NCBI GenBank assembly: GCA_017550165.1
Contig: JAFZQH010000029.1
Span: forward strand, 97,847-161,846
Length of the DNA: 64,000 nt
Origin: Lachnospiraceae bacterium
GTDB taxonomy: Bacteria; Bacillota; Clostridia; Lachnospirales; Lachnospiraceae
Direction of reading: 5' to 3'
The translations under genes and the position numbers were made by a program. Every line of letters starts with the position of its first letter. Positions within the stretch are counted from its first letter, which is position 1. The notes below the pieces were generated by a model. The model was given only the letters and a program-made list of their open reading frames with translations, was not told the origin of the DNA and made no database searches. This document shows, one piece after another, positions 44,830 through 55,586 of the stretch.

Positions 44830-45036
44830 CTACCCGATGATCCCGGCGTACTCGTAGCCGGCCTCCTCTACTGCTGCCTTAATGGCTGCCTCATCAACCT
44901 CCTTGGAGTTGGTGATGGTAACAAGATTGTCGTCGTGGGAAGCTACCGCGCTGTCAATACCGTCGATGGCCTCCAGCGCCTTCTTAACGTGTGCCTCACA
45001 ATGTCCGCATGTCATTCCTTTAACAGTGATCTTCAT
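44830..45036 (-). other. Possible internal translation unit: CopZ-like copper chaperone
   Basis: ATG 45036 lies in frame inside copA and opens [13 protein letters not shown], a complete 68-residue HMA chaperone. AAGGAG at 45046-45051 is 9 nt upstream. The linker before it (ETGKETKE) is hydrophilic and looks like former intergenic sequence. Both the fused and the free form could be produced. Confidence 0.45.
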
Positions 45037-47382
45037 TTCCTTTGTCTCCTTTCCTGTCTCAATATCTGTTTCGTTTATTATCAAATTGCCTGTTACGGCA
45101 TTTTTAATAACCCTGTCTCCTGCGCTGTTATAGGGTTTGATCCAGTTAAGGCGCAGTGCGTTGGATACGACGCAAAAGCTTGACAAGCCCATGGCCGCCG
45201 CCCCGAATATGGGATTAAGGTCCCAGCCCAGAAGGGCAACATAGCATCCTGCAGCAAGGGGTATTCCCAGGACATTATAGAAAAATGCCCAGAAAAGATT
45301 CTGATGGATGTTCCTTAAGGTGCTCCTTGATATCCTTATGGCTGCGGCAACATCCCTGAGACTGTTCTTCATGAGAACTATATCTGCAGCATCAATGGCT
45401 ACATCCGTTCCTGCCCCGATGGCTATCCCGAGGTCCGCAGATGTAAGGGCCGGCGCATCATTGATGCCGTCTCCTACCATGGTAACCGAACCGGCCTCCT
45501 TAAGGGCCCTTATAACAGCCTCCTTGCCGTCAGGCTTAACGGAAGCCACCACTTCATCTACCCCGGCCTGGCTTGCGATGGCTGCTGCCGTGATCTCATT
45601 GTCCCCGGTAAGCATCACCACATGTATTCCCAGCTTCTTAAGCTCCGAGACAGCCTCCGGAGAATCCCCTTTTATGACATCCGATACGGCAATTATACCA
45701 AAAAGCTTTCCCGCCCGGGCGATAAGAATAGGGGTCTTTCCTTCTCCCGCAAGCTCTTTGATCCTCTTTTTTATCTCACTGTCAACAGGGCCTGTAACGG
45801 ATTCTATATATTTAAGGTTGCCGCCGCAGATCATATCATCTCCCAGCCTTGCCTTAAGTCCGTTTCCTGAGAGGACTTCGAACTCCGTGGTCTCCGAAAG
45901 GGCCGTTCCCACCTCTTCTGCATATTCCGTGATAGCCTTGGAAATGGGGTGCTCACTTTTTGACTCAAGGGCATAGGCAACCCTCATAAGCTCTCCTGTT
46001 GTAACATCCGCCGCCGGATGGATATCCGTGACCTTCATCTCTCCGGTAGTGATGGTACCTGTCTTATCAAGAGCCACGATCTGAGTCTTCCCGGCCTGTT
46101 CCAGAGAAGCAGCCGTCTTAAACAGCACTCCCGTCTTTGCCGCCACGCCGTTACCTACCATAATGGCCACAGGAGTGGCAAGTCCCAGAGCGCAGGGGCA
46201 GCTGATAACCAGCACCGATACGGCTCTTGCTATGGCATAACCCACACCCTGACCTGTAAACATCCATACAATAAATGTTACAAGGGCTATCCCGATGACC
46301 ACCGGAACAAAAACACCCGATACCTTATCAGCGATCTTTGCTATAGGTGCTTTTGTTGCTGCGGCATCGCTTACCATCTTTATTATAGCCGAAAGTGTGG
46401 TATCTTCGCCAACCCTTGTCGCCTCACAGATCATGAAGCCCGAAGTATTAATGGTCGCGGCAGATACGCCGTCCCCTGTCGTCTTCTCAACAGGAACGCT
46501 CTCTCCCGTCAGGGCCGATTCATTAACTGCGCTTTCTCCTTCAACAACTATACCGTCTACGGGGATACTGTCTCCGGGCCTTACCACGAATCGGTCGCCT
46601 ACTTTAACTGTTTCGATGGGAACTGTGGTCTCCTCCCCGTCCCGGATAAGCACAGCCGTCTTAGGTGAGAGATCCATCAGCCCTTTAAGGGCGTTGGTAG
46701 TCCGCCCCTTCGATCTGGCTTCCAGCATCTTCCCTACGGTGATCAGGGTAAGGATCATGGCCGCAGCCTCAAAGTAGAACTGATTCATAAAATACATGAT
46801 CTGCTCTTTATCATTTGCCATAACAGCGCCCGTCATGCCAAAGAGGGCTACTGTGCTGTAACCGTAAGCTGCTGTAGCTCCCAGTGCCACCAGGGTATCC
46901 ATGTTGGGGGACCTGTGGATCAGGCCCTTAAATCCGCTGACGAAAAACTTCTGGTTGACCACCATTACCATTCCGGATAGGAGAAGCTGGTATAAGCCCA
47001 TGGCCACATGATTGCCGTCTAAAAATCCCGGAAGGGGCCATGCCCATAACATATGCCCCATGGAGGCGTACATAAGGGGTATCAGAAGGATGACCGAAGC
47101 AATGAGCCTCTTCTTCATCTTCGGGGTCTCAGTGTCTTTCAATGCCTCTTCCCCATCCCGGGCCGGGCTCTTCTCCCCGCCGGAGGCCTTTTTGCTGGCA
47201 CCGTAGCCTGCCGCCTCAACTGCCGCAATGATATCCTCGGGGCGGGCTGTGCCTTCGACGCCCATGGAGTTGGTAAGCAGGCTTACAGCACAGCTTTCCA
47301 CCCCTTCGACAGCTCCTACCGCCTTCTCAACCCTGTTCTGGCATGCAGCGCAGGTCATTCCCGTAACGTTATACTGTTCCAT
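44830..47382 (-). CDS. copA: Copper-transporting P1B-type ATPase with N- and C-terminal metal-binding domains
   Basis: 850 residues. An N-terminal HMA domain carries [13 protein letters not shown] (Cys 11 and 14). The membrane metal site is [11 protein letters not shown] (about 395), the phosphorylation site [11 protein letters not shown] (about 440), and the hinge [17 protein letters not shown] (about 637). This is a Cu(I) exporter of the CopA class. Unusually, a second HMA domain follows the last membrane helix (residues 783-850, [15 protein letters not shown]), and an internal ATG with AAGGAG 9 nt upstream stands at its start, so a free CopZ-like chaperone could be made from the same gene. 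No CsoR or CopY regulator is adjacent. Confidence 0.93.
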   Translation of the reverse strand: MEQYNVTGMTCAACQNRVEKAVGAVEGVESCAVSLLTNSMGVEGTARPEDIIAAVEAAGYGASKKASGGEKSPARDGEEALKDTETPKMKKRLIASVILLIPLMYASMGHMLWAWPLPGFLDGNHVAMGLYQLLLSGMVMVVNQKFFVSGFKGLIHRSPNMDTLVALGATAAYGYSTVALFGMTGAVMANDKEQIMYFMNQFYFEAAAMILTLITVGKMLEARSKGRTTNALKGLMDLSPKTAVLIRDGEETTVPIETVKVGDRFVVRPGDSIPVDGIVVEGESAVNESALTGESVPVEKTTGDGVSAATINTSGFMICEATRVGEDTTLSAIIKMVSDAAATKAPIAKIADKVSGVFVPVVIGIALVTFIVWMFTGQGVGYAIARAVSVLVISCPCALGLATPVAIMVGNGVAAKTGVLFKTAASLEQAGKTQIVALDKTGTITTGEMKVTDIHPAADVTTGELMRVAYALESKSEHPISKAITEYAEEVGTALSETTEFEVLSGNGLKARLGDDMICGGNLKYIESVTGPVDSEIKKRIKELAGEGKTPILIARAGKLFGIIAVSDVIKGDSPEAVSELKKLGIHVVMLTGDNEITAAAIASQAGVDEVVASVKPDGKEAVIRALKEAGSVTMVGDGINDAPALTSADLGIAIGAGTDVAIDAADIVLMKNSLRDVAAAIRISRSTLRNIHQNLFWAFFYNVLGIPLAAGCYVALLGWDLNPIFGAAAMGLSSFCVVSNALRLNWIKPYNSAGDRVIKNAVTGNLIINETDIETGKETKEMKITVKGMTCGHCEAHVKKALEAIDGIDSAVASHDDNLVTITNSKEVDEAAIKAAVEEAGYEYAGIIG

Positions 47383-47411
47383 GCGTCCTCCTTTCTCATC
47401 ATTGTCCTGTC

Positions 47412-48038
47412 TTATTCAGGTCCCAGCAACCGGGCAAAAGCTTTGGCCGTTCTGATATCGGTATCCTTAAAGTGGTTGCCCGGATTCCATTCAAAAGTAC
47501 AGTCTGTATTGTTCTCTTTCAGGATATTATAAGCTTCTTTTGCCTTATCCGCCACCGCAGCCATGACGGGATTCTTCGTCCCGGCTTCTTTATCTCCCAG
47601 GCTTATGTACACGGACCCCGTCCGGATCCTGTTCTCCCTCATATATTCCGTAAAGCCGGGAAACCACAGGGAAGGAGATGCTGCCGCCGCTCCGGCGAAT
47701 ACCTCCGTCTGATAGACAGACCATAGGGCAAATAACCCCGCCAGGGAGTAGCCTCCTATATAGTAGGTTTTCCTTCTGTCCCCACAGATCTTAAGAACTT
47801 CCGCCAGGGTATCGGCTGCACCCTGACCGAAATCCTCATTCCCGAAGACTGCCGGTGCCCTCCAAGGCGAGAGATCCCGGTTCCAGGACGAAACCACCGG
47901 AGTCCTCAGGCAAAAGTCCTTCCCGGACAGTTCCCTGATAAGGGATGCCTCCCTTTCCATGGCTTTAAGGCCCCTCTCATCGATGGGCTGTATCAGGACA
48001 ATATCCGCGGATTCATTTCCGAATATATGCTCTTTCAA
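47412..48038 (-). CDS. Alpha/beta hydrolase, esterase-like
   Basis: 208 residues from a TTG start behind AAGGGGAAGG. The nucleophile elbow is [13 protein letters not shown] (about residue 120), and a late histidine lies in [12 protein letters not shown]. The layout is that of small Fes/IroE-type or D-esterase hydrolases, with an Asp in [12 protein letters not shown] that may complete the triad. There is no signal peptide, so it is cytosolic. Substrate unknown. It is 29 nt upstream of copA and 35 nt after the chromate transporter genes. Confidence 0.78.
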   Translation of the reverse strand: MKEHIFGNESADIVLIQPIDERGLKAMEREASLIRELSGKDFCLRTPVVSSWNRDLSPWRAPAVFGNEDFGQGAADTLAEVLKICGDRRKTYYIGGYSLAGLFALWSVYQTEVFAGAAAASPSLWFPGFTEYMRENRIRTGSVYISLGDKEAGTKNPVMAAVADKAKEAYNILKENNTDCTFEWNPGNHFKDTDIRTAKAFARLLGPE

Positions 48039-48073
48039 GATCCTTCCCCTTTGCCGGACTAAAGAATATACGA

Positions 48074-48634
48074 TCAGTTATATATTATGATCCCTAAAAA
48101 GGCCGAAACGACTATGAGCATGATGGGAGACATTTTCTTTTTCCATATCCCCCGGGTTCCGAAGTAGATCAGGGCCAGGATCGCAGTTATGATCACGGGC
48201 CATATATCCGGAGTTTCATACATCAGAGGCGGGATGGCGTTCTTTAATATCATATAACAGCCCATAGCGGCTATGATCCCTATAATGCACGGCTTTAATC
48301 CGTCCAGGATCGCCCTGACATATTTGTTCCCGAGGGCTTTTTTCAACAGGACCATTATCAGCAAAATGATAAAGAAGGCCGGAAGTATAACGGCAAGCGT
48401 CGCTATGATCCCTCCCGGGATCCCGGCTTTGCTGCTTCCGACATAGGTTGCCAGGTTGACCATGATCGGCCCCGGTGTACTCTCACTGATGGCGATCATG
48501 TCGGTTAATGCCTCTTCCCCCAACCAGCCGTAAGAAAGGACCACATCCCTGATCAGCGGAATCGCCCCGTATGCGCCGCCAAAGGAGAATAAACCTACCG
48601 TCAGAAATCCCGTAAAGAGTTCAAGATAGATCAT
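48074..48634 (-). CDS. Chromate transporter family, half-size subunit (second)
   Basis: 186 residues, five or six spans, starting LELFTGFLTVGLFSFGGAYGAIPLI, the CHR motif. ESTPGPIMVNLATYVG is the second conserved block. Half-size CHR proteins work as pairs of opposite topology; the other half is encoded just upstream with a 4-bp overlap. The transported anion is not certain; the family is named for chromate but many members are untested. Confidence 0.87.
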   Translation of the reverse strand: MIYLELFTGFLTVGLFSFGGAYGAIPLIRDVVLSYGWLGEEALTDMIAISESTPGPIMVNLATYVGSSKAGIPGGIIATLAVILPAFFIILLIMVLLKKALGNKYVRAILDGLKPCIIGIIAAMGCYMILKNAIPPLMYETPDIWPVIITAILALIYFGTRGIWKKKMSPIMLIVVSAFLGIIIYN

Positions 48635-49203
48635 GGCTCTTCACCACCCTTCTGTGATGACTCTCCTCGGATCAAAAAGGTGAACAGGCTGACACCCGCT
48701 GCGATCAGCATGAGAAATATGGAAGAAAAATTCCACGCAAAAAAACTGATCAGGAGCATTGCCGTAAAAGAGCATCCCAGGATAAAGCACTGAAGGGCTT
48801 TCTTTTCCATCTTTAAGAACATTTTGATCCCTGCGTCGAGGATAAGGATTCCTACCGCGATCCTTATTCCCTTAAAGGCATTGGCCACCCATGCGATCTC
48901 CAGAAAGTTATCCCAAAAAACCGAGATCAGATAGATTATGATAAATGAAGGCAATACAACACCAAGCGTGGCTGCTATGGCACCCCCTATCCCCTTCTGC
49001 TTATATCCGACAAAGGTTGCGCAGTTGATGGCAATGGGGCCGGGTGTGGATTCTGCGATCACTGTAACATTCATCATCTCGTCATGTGATATCCATTTCT
49101 TTTGTTCCACGCATATATTCTCTATGATGGAGATCATGGCATATCCGCCCCCAAAGGTGAATAACCCGATCTTCGCAAATGTAAGAAATATAGTCAGTAT
49201 CAT
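48631..49203 (-). CDS. Chromate transporter family, half-size subunit (first)
   Basis: 190 residues from ATG 49203. The CHR motif is IGLFTFGGGYAMISIIE and the second block ESTPGPIAINCATFVG, matching its partner gene. The four-base overlap (ATGA) with that gene shows translational coupling and co-assembly. It has its own promoter (49266-49295) and begins the long run that continues through copA to larE. Confidence 0.87.
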   Translation of the reverse strand: MILTIFLTFAKIGLFTFGGGYAMISIIENICVEQKKWISHDEMMNVTVIAESTPGPIAINCATFVGYKQKGIGGAIAATLGVVLPSFIIIYLISVFWDNFLEIAWVANAFKGIRIAVGILILDAGIKMFLKMEKKALQCFILGCSFTAMLLISFFAWNFSSIFLMLIAAGVSLFTFLIRGESSQKGGEEP

Positions 49204-49265
49204 CAATACCTGTTCAACCCTTCCATTATCTTCTTACATAATACCCCTTCCCTGTCTTTGATATG

Positions 49266-49295
49266 ATTATAGCGGAAGCCCGGCAGATGTGTAAA
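49266..49295 (-). promoter_or_regulatory. Promoter of the chromate-transporter run
   Basis: On the minus strand TTTACA (49290-49295) is 18 bp from a perfect TATAAT (49266-49271). Confidence 0.65.
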
Positions 49296-49304
49296 GGGTA
49301 CGCG

Positions 49305-49342
49305 GGACAAAAACAAGCGCCGCCTTTTAATCCGGCGGCGCT
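49305..49342 (-). terminator. Terminator of the 2071-residue surface-protein gene
   Basis: A perfect 9-bp GC-rich stem (49316-49324 with 49334-49342) is followed on the minus strand by TGTTTTTGT. Confidence 0.85.
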
Positions 49343-49355
49343 AATGTTATTCCTG

Positions 49356-52300
49356 TCAGGAAACCTTTACTGTGATCGTTACTGTTCTGGTGGCGCTGTT
49401 GTAGTTTTTGTCACCGGCAGCTGTCACGTTCACGACAGCGGAATAATTCCCCTTCGGGGTTCCCTTCTTTACGGTGACTTTGCCGGTCTTCTTGTTTATC
49501 GATATCCGGTCATCTCCGCTGTCCTTGACATAGGTTACCTTGCCCTTGCACTGTTTTACGGTCTTTATCACTTTCGATACATCCAGGGTCTGGCTTTTCT
49601 TTTTCAGGTTCTTTTGCTTGACGGTAGCCGTCTTACCTGTCACCTTCAAAGGATTGGCCGCTTTGTTGATCTTGAAGGTTACTGTCTTTTTGCCCTTGAT
49701 CTTGCCCTTTCCTTTGAGGGTAACAGTAGCTGTCCCTGCATTCTTATTGTTCTTGTATGTTACGGTGTAGTCTGTATTGTTCTTCAGGGTAGCTGTCCCG
49801 AGCATAACCTTAAACTTCTGGGTAATGGCCTTTCCGGTATAGGTCTTGTCGGCTATTCCCGTTACCGTAGCATAAGTTATGTTTGCTGCCTGTTTCTTTT
49901 CAAGGCTTATGGTAAACTGCACGCTCTTCGTGCCGGTGTAGTTCCCTTTGCCGGTTATGGTCATGGTGGCCGTTCCGACATCCACGTTACCCTTATAGGA
50001 TAAGGAATAATCCCGTCCCTCTTTAAGAGTGAGTCCGTCAACCCTGACAGTCGGGGTCTGGGTTATGGGCTTTCCGGTATAATACTTATCCTCTACTCCG
50101 GATACAATGGCATTGGAAACGGATTTTACCGGTTTGACAGGCTCTGCCGTGATCGTAACCACTAATGATCTCGCCTCAAGAGCCTCGTAGTTTTTGTCGG
50201 AAGCAACCGTGACACTGACATTGATCGTGCCTTCGGTTTTTCCTGAGGTCAGGATACTGCCCTTTATCGAACAGCCTTTGTCCTCACCGCTTATGGCGTA
50301 GCCTACCGCACCTGTTGCCCCGTTCATTTTAACAAATGAAGACAGATCCAGGGTTTTTCCGCCCTTTATAACAGACGCTTTTCCCGAAATGTTTACCGGG
50401 CTCGGTGCTTTAGCGATATTGACGGTCACTCCTGTAGGCTGCTCCGAAACTGAATAATTACTTCCGTTTGCGCCGCCAAGTTTAACTCCGGTAACGGTTA
50501 TGGGCTTATTCTCCCCTGCATCCGCATCCGCCATGGTTCCATAGGCTTCTGTAAGATCCACGGTAGCTGTTTCCCCGTCAAGCAACCCGGATGTAATCTC
50601 ACCTCCGGAAAGAGAAACCTTAAGATTACCTGCTTCATATTTCCTGTCGATCGCCGTGATACCGGTGACAGTAACCGGTTTCCCTGCGATGGTAAATTCG
50701 GATACTGCACTGCCTCCCTTATACTGTCCTGTCTCAGCTACCTTAGCCTTAATGTAGTATTTACCGCCCTTCTTGGGCACAGTGCCTTCACCTGCAGCGC
50801 CGCTGTTTTCCGCAGTAGTCTTTATACTGCAGGCCTCATCCATATAGTATTCAAAGGAAACATCTCCGCTGCCGGGATTACTCTCAGGGGAAACCTTCGG
50901 ATCATTTGCCTCAGAGCCGTAGGTCCAGCCCTCAAGCAGGATCACGGGAGTAATCGCTTCCTTATCAGCCCATTTTGCATAAAGGGTGATATCTTCGTCC
51001 GGAATGTAGGAATCGCCGCCATAGCCCACGGGTTTACTCAGCTCCGGATCCTTGCACCAGCCTATGAAATTACAATCGGTTTTTTCGGGAGCAGGCAGCG
51101 TTACGCTTCCCATGTCCCCCCACAGGGCATAAAGGGAAATGACGGTTCCGTTGACCTTTGAAAGGCCGCTTACGGATTGTTTATCATCATAGGCCTTATT
51201 CCCCTCCGGCTCGGTGCTCCAGCCCCCAAAGTCCGCAGAAACGGTCTTAGACGCTTCCGTATTGCCGGAGGTAGCACCATTATAGTTATAGGTTACAGTG
51301 TATGACTTATTATAAGCGTTGGCAGTGAGCTTCTTCTCCTGGTCATGCTCAAAGGTCTCATCCGCCATCTCCCCGGAGGTGCTGCCGTTTCCGTTAAACC
51401 GGACTGTATAGGTATCCTTTGTCCACTCTGATGAAACAGAGACGTTACCCTCCGGCATCTCAAAGGAATAGAGGTTGTCCCCGGTCTTTGTGACTTCCAC
51501 AGGGGTACTGCCCTTCATAACGGAGAGATTATCAACATGCATATTGTTATCAGAGAAGGCCTTGATCCAGACCAATTCTCCCCTTCCCGCCCGGGATACT
51601 GCTTCATCCCCGACATAGGTGCTGAGACTGCATCCATCCGGCTGGCTTCCCTCCACAGAGATTCCATAGGTGTCAGCTGCCACCCAGGTCACACTCTTAT
51701 TGTTATTGCTGATATTGATCTCATTTAATTGATCACTTGTCAGTACTGTGCCGCTGCCCTGGATCGTCGTCCCCCTGCGGCCATTCCTATCTATAGGTGT
51801 GAAGCTGTTTTTCATGGTAATGCTGCAGTTATTATACCAGGCATTTAAGGAAAAGCTTCGTTTGGTATCCGGAGAATAGCTTAGTTCAAGAGTTCCTCCG
51901 TCTGAGTTATTCGATCCGAGAGAGCCAGTTTTTACGGTGCCTCCGCTGATCACAACAGTTCCGCCCGAGCTGGAATAACCGCATCCAATCCCGCATGCTT
52001 TAGTATTGTTATCTTCACAATCTGCGTCCACCACTCCTCCGGTTATGGTGACTATGCCTTTATTTTTTTCTGCGCTCACGCTCCAGCCGCATCCGATGCC
52101 GGCGCCATATTCTCCACCCTTTGCAGTCACGTTCCCTCCATTGATGGTTACGGTACCGTATGACTGGCTTCCTCCACCGATACCGGCTGCGTGGGAACCG
52201 CCTTGGGCATAAACCTTTCCTCCATTAATTGTCACATTCCTTCCGAGGCCCGGCCCGTTAAAACCACTGGTGCCACCTCCTTTTTTGGCAGTTGCGCTGA

Positions 52301-55300
52301 TATTTCCACCGTTAATGATAACATTTCCATCGCCCCCGATAGCAGCTACATCATTCTTTTCTGTTGATGCCGTCAGCTTCCCCATTTTCTCGCCGGCACT
52401 CTGGGCCCAGATGGTAAGTGTCGCACCGTCAGGGACATTGATGCCGCCGTTTACATGTGTATATTGCAGGTCGGCATTATCCATAAGAAGCAGGTTAACA
52501 TCCCCCTTCACTTCTACACGGGCGTTGCTCGTCACCTTACCGGCTTCTGCCACATACCAGGTTGTCTTATTATCTACGCCCCAGGTGGTGGTGCTTGTAG
52601 CGTCGTTCCTGACATCGGGAAGGGCCATGGAATTTCCCTTGGCATCGATATACTTCACCTTTACGGGAACAAATTTCGCATACAGCGACACATCCGCGTG
52701 GGGCATCACAAAGTTAAAGGTGCCGTCGGCCTGGGGAATAAGAGAAAGTGTTTTTTCTTCTTCTCCTTCCGTGTATTTCGCCTCCAGGCTGAAATCAACA
52801 TATTCAAAGCTGGCGGCCGGTTCTATCTTAAGAGAAACTATCTCCCCCTCTAAGGCCAGCTTTTTATCATAAGCGGTCTTAGACGTGGTGGCAGAAACCT
52901 TGCTCCCATTTTCTGTATCCGTATAATCAGCCACCTCAAAATGCCTCTTCCAGACCGCTTTGGCCCTGATCTCATGGGTCAGGGGGACATTCGTCAGCCT
53001 GCTTCCGGGCCCTTTTAAATTCTCCCCATCATCTCCGATCTGCCAACCCAGAAACTGCGCGTTTGTAAGGGAAAAGCGACATTTCGGCAACATGTATTCC
53101 CCGTTTTTCACACAGGTACCGCTGTCCATATTCCCGGTTGCATCTTTATCACCTTTATCAAAGACAATGCGGGTAGCGGGAACTATAGGGGAAAAACTCA
53201 GATTCTCTTTGCTGACCTTCTCGCTGGTGTTTCTCCTTACCAGATCATTTTTTAGTATAAGCGAATAGTTTTCCCCACAGCCCGGGATGTTGTTTGGGTT
53301 AGAAATATCATACTGCGCATCATCCCGGTTCCAGCCCAGGGTGACGCTGCCTTTTCCATTTGACCCCACCCCGGATCCCAGGCCGTATCCGTTTTTGCTG
53401 TATGCCGAGACTATTCCGCCTCCGACAATTACCACTGTTTCCTTATCGGAATCGGAAGAACTCACAATTCCTCCTGCACCGATGCCGGCACCACCCGTTG
53501 AAGCATACGCCGTGATCTTTCCTCCATAGATCGCTATGGTTCCGCCGGCTTTCTCGTTATCACCTCCGATGGCAGCGCGATGGTCCCTTGTTTCGGCATA
53601 GAGACTGGTCTCCAGCTCTCCCGTCCACTCCTTTTGTCCGTAAACAGTAAAGGTGTTTCCATGATTAACACTTATTCCGTATGGGTCATTCAGTTTTACG
53701 AGATTTCCCTCCGAGGAATCTCCCAGGATCAGCTTTACGTCCCCCTTCACTTTGATCCTATCTTTTTTATAATCAATGTTAGACTGCAGGTAATACCAAC
53801 CCGATTCCAGCGTAGAGCTATTATTGGTAAGGTAGTCCTCTGACAGGATGGTAGGATCTGCGCATATCTGCTCCTCCCCGTTTTCATCGATATAGGAAAC
53901 CCCACCTGTGGGAGCCAGATATAATCTTGCGTTCTTCTTATTGGGACCATCCGGTTTGAAGGTCACTTTCTGCTCCCAGGTTTTGTTTAGCGTTTTATCA
54001 GTAACTTTAACGGTTTGCTCCACCGATGCATCTGCCGTAGTCGCTCCGTTAGCCAAACTGAATTCTCCGGTGAACTTGACATGCCCGGTAAATGCACTCC
54101 CTTTGATGATCGGAGATGCAGCGCCCGGCATCTCTATCTTGATCTCATCATTATTCCCGATCGCCGAATCATAAATATTCCCGGTAAGACTTAAAGTGTA
54201 CCCGGAACTCCATGAAAGCTCCTCATCATCACGTCCGACGGTAATAGCCGAAAGATAATAGGTTTTACCCTTTATTGTCACCCGGCCGGACAGGGTCCTT
54301 GATGATCCGTTTGTATGGCGAAGGCTTCGTCCTACCTCCAGGGTGCCCACACCATCCTCCTTTACATGAAAAATCCCCGGAGTTCCGGCATCGTATTCTC
54401 CTGCTCCTTCCTTAAGGAAAAAATATGCCCTTTCATTATGGTAGCCGGTAAAATTCAATCCCGTGTCGTAGATGGTGATATTAAAGAGATGGTGCACATA
54501 GTCGGTTGCAGGAAAATCCCCGCTGCAGACCACATCTGCATTCTCAGAGGCATTAATAGTCGTTGGATAATATGTACCTGTATCGGGATGACCGATATTG
54601 CCCTCTGCCACTACGGATCCTCCGTCAATCTTTATTGACGGTACTTTAGACCCATTTCCCCCGGAATATCCGCAGCCGATGGCCGCTCCTCTGTCCTTGA
54701 AGTCAGTCAAACTTGTGCCGCCGCTGATCTTTCCCGCAACAGCTCTTATCTTCCCACCTGTAATCTTGATAATATCAAAGGTCCCTTCACCGCCGCCGCC
54801 GATACCGGCTGCCATGGCCCCACCGGTAGCAGTGATATCTCCTCCTTTAATAAATACAGAGCCCCCTATGGTGCGCTCAGAACCACCGATGCCTGCAGAA
54901 CCGTAGAGACCATAGTAATGAGACCCGCCCTGTGCGATGATCGTTCCGCCTTCAATGGAGATTTCTCCGAAGCCCAGGACATCTCCGGTTTTTAGATTGC
55001 GCATTCCGATACCGGCTCCGCCGCCTCCCGCGTTGGTGTTCCCGACCATGTCTGTGCCGTCGCTTCCGCCGGTGGCATAAAGGGTCCCGTCGCCATTTAT
55101 GGTCAAAGAGCAGCCGTTGGAGACACAGATCCCGGCTCCTCCCCAGCAGCCTGTCAGATGGTTTTCCCCCTTAAGGGTAAGGTTCAGTCTGGCCCCGTTT
55201 AGCAGAAGTATGGGAGAAACCCCGGAGCGGCCCTCCGTACCTGCGGTAGCTTTAATATTGAGACCGTCAATGGTAAGGGAAACATCCACGCCATCCACAA

Positions 55301-55571
55301 CAATAACGCCGTCAATATGGGTCCTGGCGCCACTGGAATACGGAGTGTAAAAATATCTTTCATCCGCGCCGTTCTTTTCAAACTCGCCGGTAATGGTCTT
55401 CCCCTTATAATCATTAACGTTACTGCTGTTAATGATTATAGGCGCTGTGGTTTTTCCAACATCACATTCCACATCTGCAGCATGGGCAACCCCGGGAACA
55501 AATCCCGCAAACATGATCGCCGTAAAACCCATTGTGGCGATCCATTTCACAATACTCCTTAAGCTTTTCAT
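49356..55571 (-). CDS. Very large secreted beta-helix / InlB-repeat / MBG protein with lysine-rich C-terminal module
   Basis: 2071 residues with a signal peptide ending near VAHAADVE (about 31). Three glycine-rich beta-helix blocks (about 90-330, 600-720, 1060-1240) have turns such as IKGGDITATGGAMAAGIGGGG and INGGNVTAKGGEYGAGIGCG. Listeria-Bacteroides repeats (about 800-990 and 1390-1530) contain ADFGGWSTEPEG and LYAKWADKE. MBG-like units (about 1545-1710 and 1810-1970) contain YTGKAITQKFKV. The last 100 residues, from INKAANPLKV to TVTITVKVS, are the lysine-rich module shared with the proteins at 14838 and 58420. No LPXTG or membrane anchor. Likely an adhesin or matrix protein; ligand unknown. 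It follows the TetR gene by 15 nt. Confidence 0.87.
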   Translation of the reverse strand: MKSLRSIVKWIATMGFTAIMFAGFVPGVAHAADVECDVGKTTAPIIINSSNVNDYKGKTITGEFEKNGADERYFYTPYSSGARTHIDGVIVVDGVDVSLTIDGLNIKATAGTEGRSGVSPILLLNGARLNLTLKGENHLTGCWGGAGICVSNGCSLTINGDGTLYATGGSDGTDMVGNTNAGGGGAGIGMRNLKTGDVLGFGEISIEGGTIIAQGGSHYYGLYGSAGIGGSERTIGGSVFIKGGDITATGGAMAAGIGGGGEGTFDIIKITGGKIRAVAGKISGGTSLTDFKDRGAAIGCGYSGGNGSKVPSIKIDGGSVVAEGNIGHPDTGTYYPTTINASENADVVCSGDFPATDYVHHLFNITIYDTGLNFTGYHNERAYFFLKEGAGEYDAGTPGIFHVKEDGVGTLEVGRSLRHTNGSSRTLSGRVTIKGKTYYLSAITVGRDDEELSWSSGYTLSLTGNIYDSAIGNNDEIKIEMPGAASPIIKGSAFTGHVKFTGEFSLANGATTADASVEQTVKVTDKTLNKTWEQKVTFKPDGPNKKNARLYLAPTGGVSYIDENGEEQICADPTILSEDYLTNNSSTLESGWYYLQSNIDYKKDRIKVKGDVKLILGDSSEGNLVKLNDPYGISVNHGNTFTVYGQKEWTGELETSLYAETRDHRAAIGGDNEKAGGTIAIYGGKITAYASTGGAGIGAGGIVSSSDSDKETVVIVGGGIVSAYSKNGYGLGSGVGSNGKGSVTLGWNRDDAQYDISNPNNIPGCGENYSLILKNDLVRRNTSEKVSKENLSFSPIVPATRIVFDKGDKDATGNMDSGTCVKNGEYMLPKCRFSLTNAQFLGWQIGDDGENLKGPGSRLTNVPLTHEIRAKAVWKRHFEVADYTDTENGSKVSATTSKTAYDKKLALEGEIVSLKIEPAASFEYVDFSLEAKYTEGEEEKTLSLIPQADGTFNFVMPHADVSLYAKFVPVKVKYIDAKGNSMALPDVRNDATSTTTWGVDNKTTWYVAEAGKVTSNARVEVKGDVNLLLMDNADLQYTHVNGGINVPDGATLTIWAQSAGEKMGKLTASTEKNDVAAIGGDGNVIINGGNISATAKKGGGTSGFNGPGLGRNVTINGGKVYAQGGSHAAGIGGGSQSYGTVTINGGNVTAKGGEYGAGIGCGWSVSAEKNKGIVTITGGVVDADCEDNNTKACGIGCGYSSSGGTVVISGGTVKTGSLGSNNSDGGTLELSYSPDTKRSFSLNAWYNNCSITMKNSFTPIDRNGRRGTTIQGSGTVLTSDQLNEINISNNNKSVTWVAADTYGISVEGSQPDGCSLSTYVGDEAVSRAGRGELVWIKAFSDNNMHVDNLSVMKGSTPVEVTKTGDNLYSFEMPEGNVSVSSEWTKDTYTVRFNGNGSTSGEMADETFEHDQEKKLTANAYNKSYTVTYNYNGATSGNTEASKTVSADFGGWSTEPEGNKAYDDKQSVSGLSKVNGTVISLYALWGDMGSVTLPAPEKTDCNFIGWCKDPELSKPVGYGGDSYIPDEDITLYAKWADKEAITPVILLEGWTYGSEANDPKVSPESNPGSGDVSFEYYMDEACSIKTTAENSGAAGEGTVPKKGGKYYIKAKVAETGQYKGGSAVSEFTIAGKPVTVTGITAIDRKYEAGNLKVSLSGGEITSGLLDGETATVDLTEAYGTMADADAGENKPITVTGVKLGGANGSNYSVSEQPTGVTVNIAKAPSPVNISGKASVIKGGKTLDLSSFVKMNGATGAVGYAISGEDKGCSIKGSILTSGKTEGTINVSVTVASDKNYEALEARSLVVTITAEPVKPVKSVSNAIVSGVEDKYYTGKPITQTPTVRVDGLTLKEGRDYSLSYKGNVDVGTATMTITGKGNYTGTKSVQFTISLEKKQAANITYATVTGIADKTYTGKAITQKFKVMLGTATLKNNTDYTVTYKNNKNAGTATVTLKGKGKIKGKKTVTFKINKAANPLKVTGKTATVKQKNLKKKSQTLDVSKVIKTVKQCKGKVTYVKDSGDDRISINKKTGKVTVKKGTPKGNYSAVVNVTAAGDKNYNSATRTVTITVKVS

Positions 55572-55586
55572 AAATGCACTCTCCTT

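Noticed and set aside
45308..45976. 222-residue plus-strand frame opposite copA
   Set aside because: Ser/Pro-rich antisense shadow without start signals.
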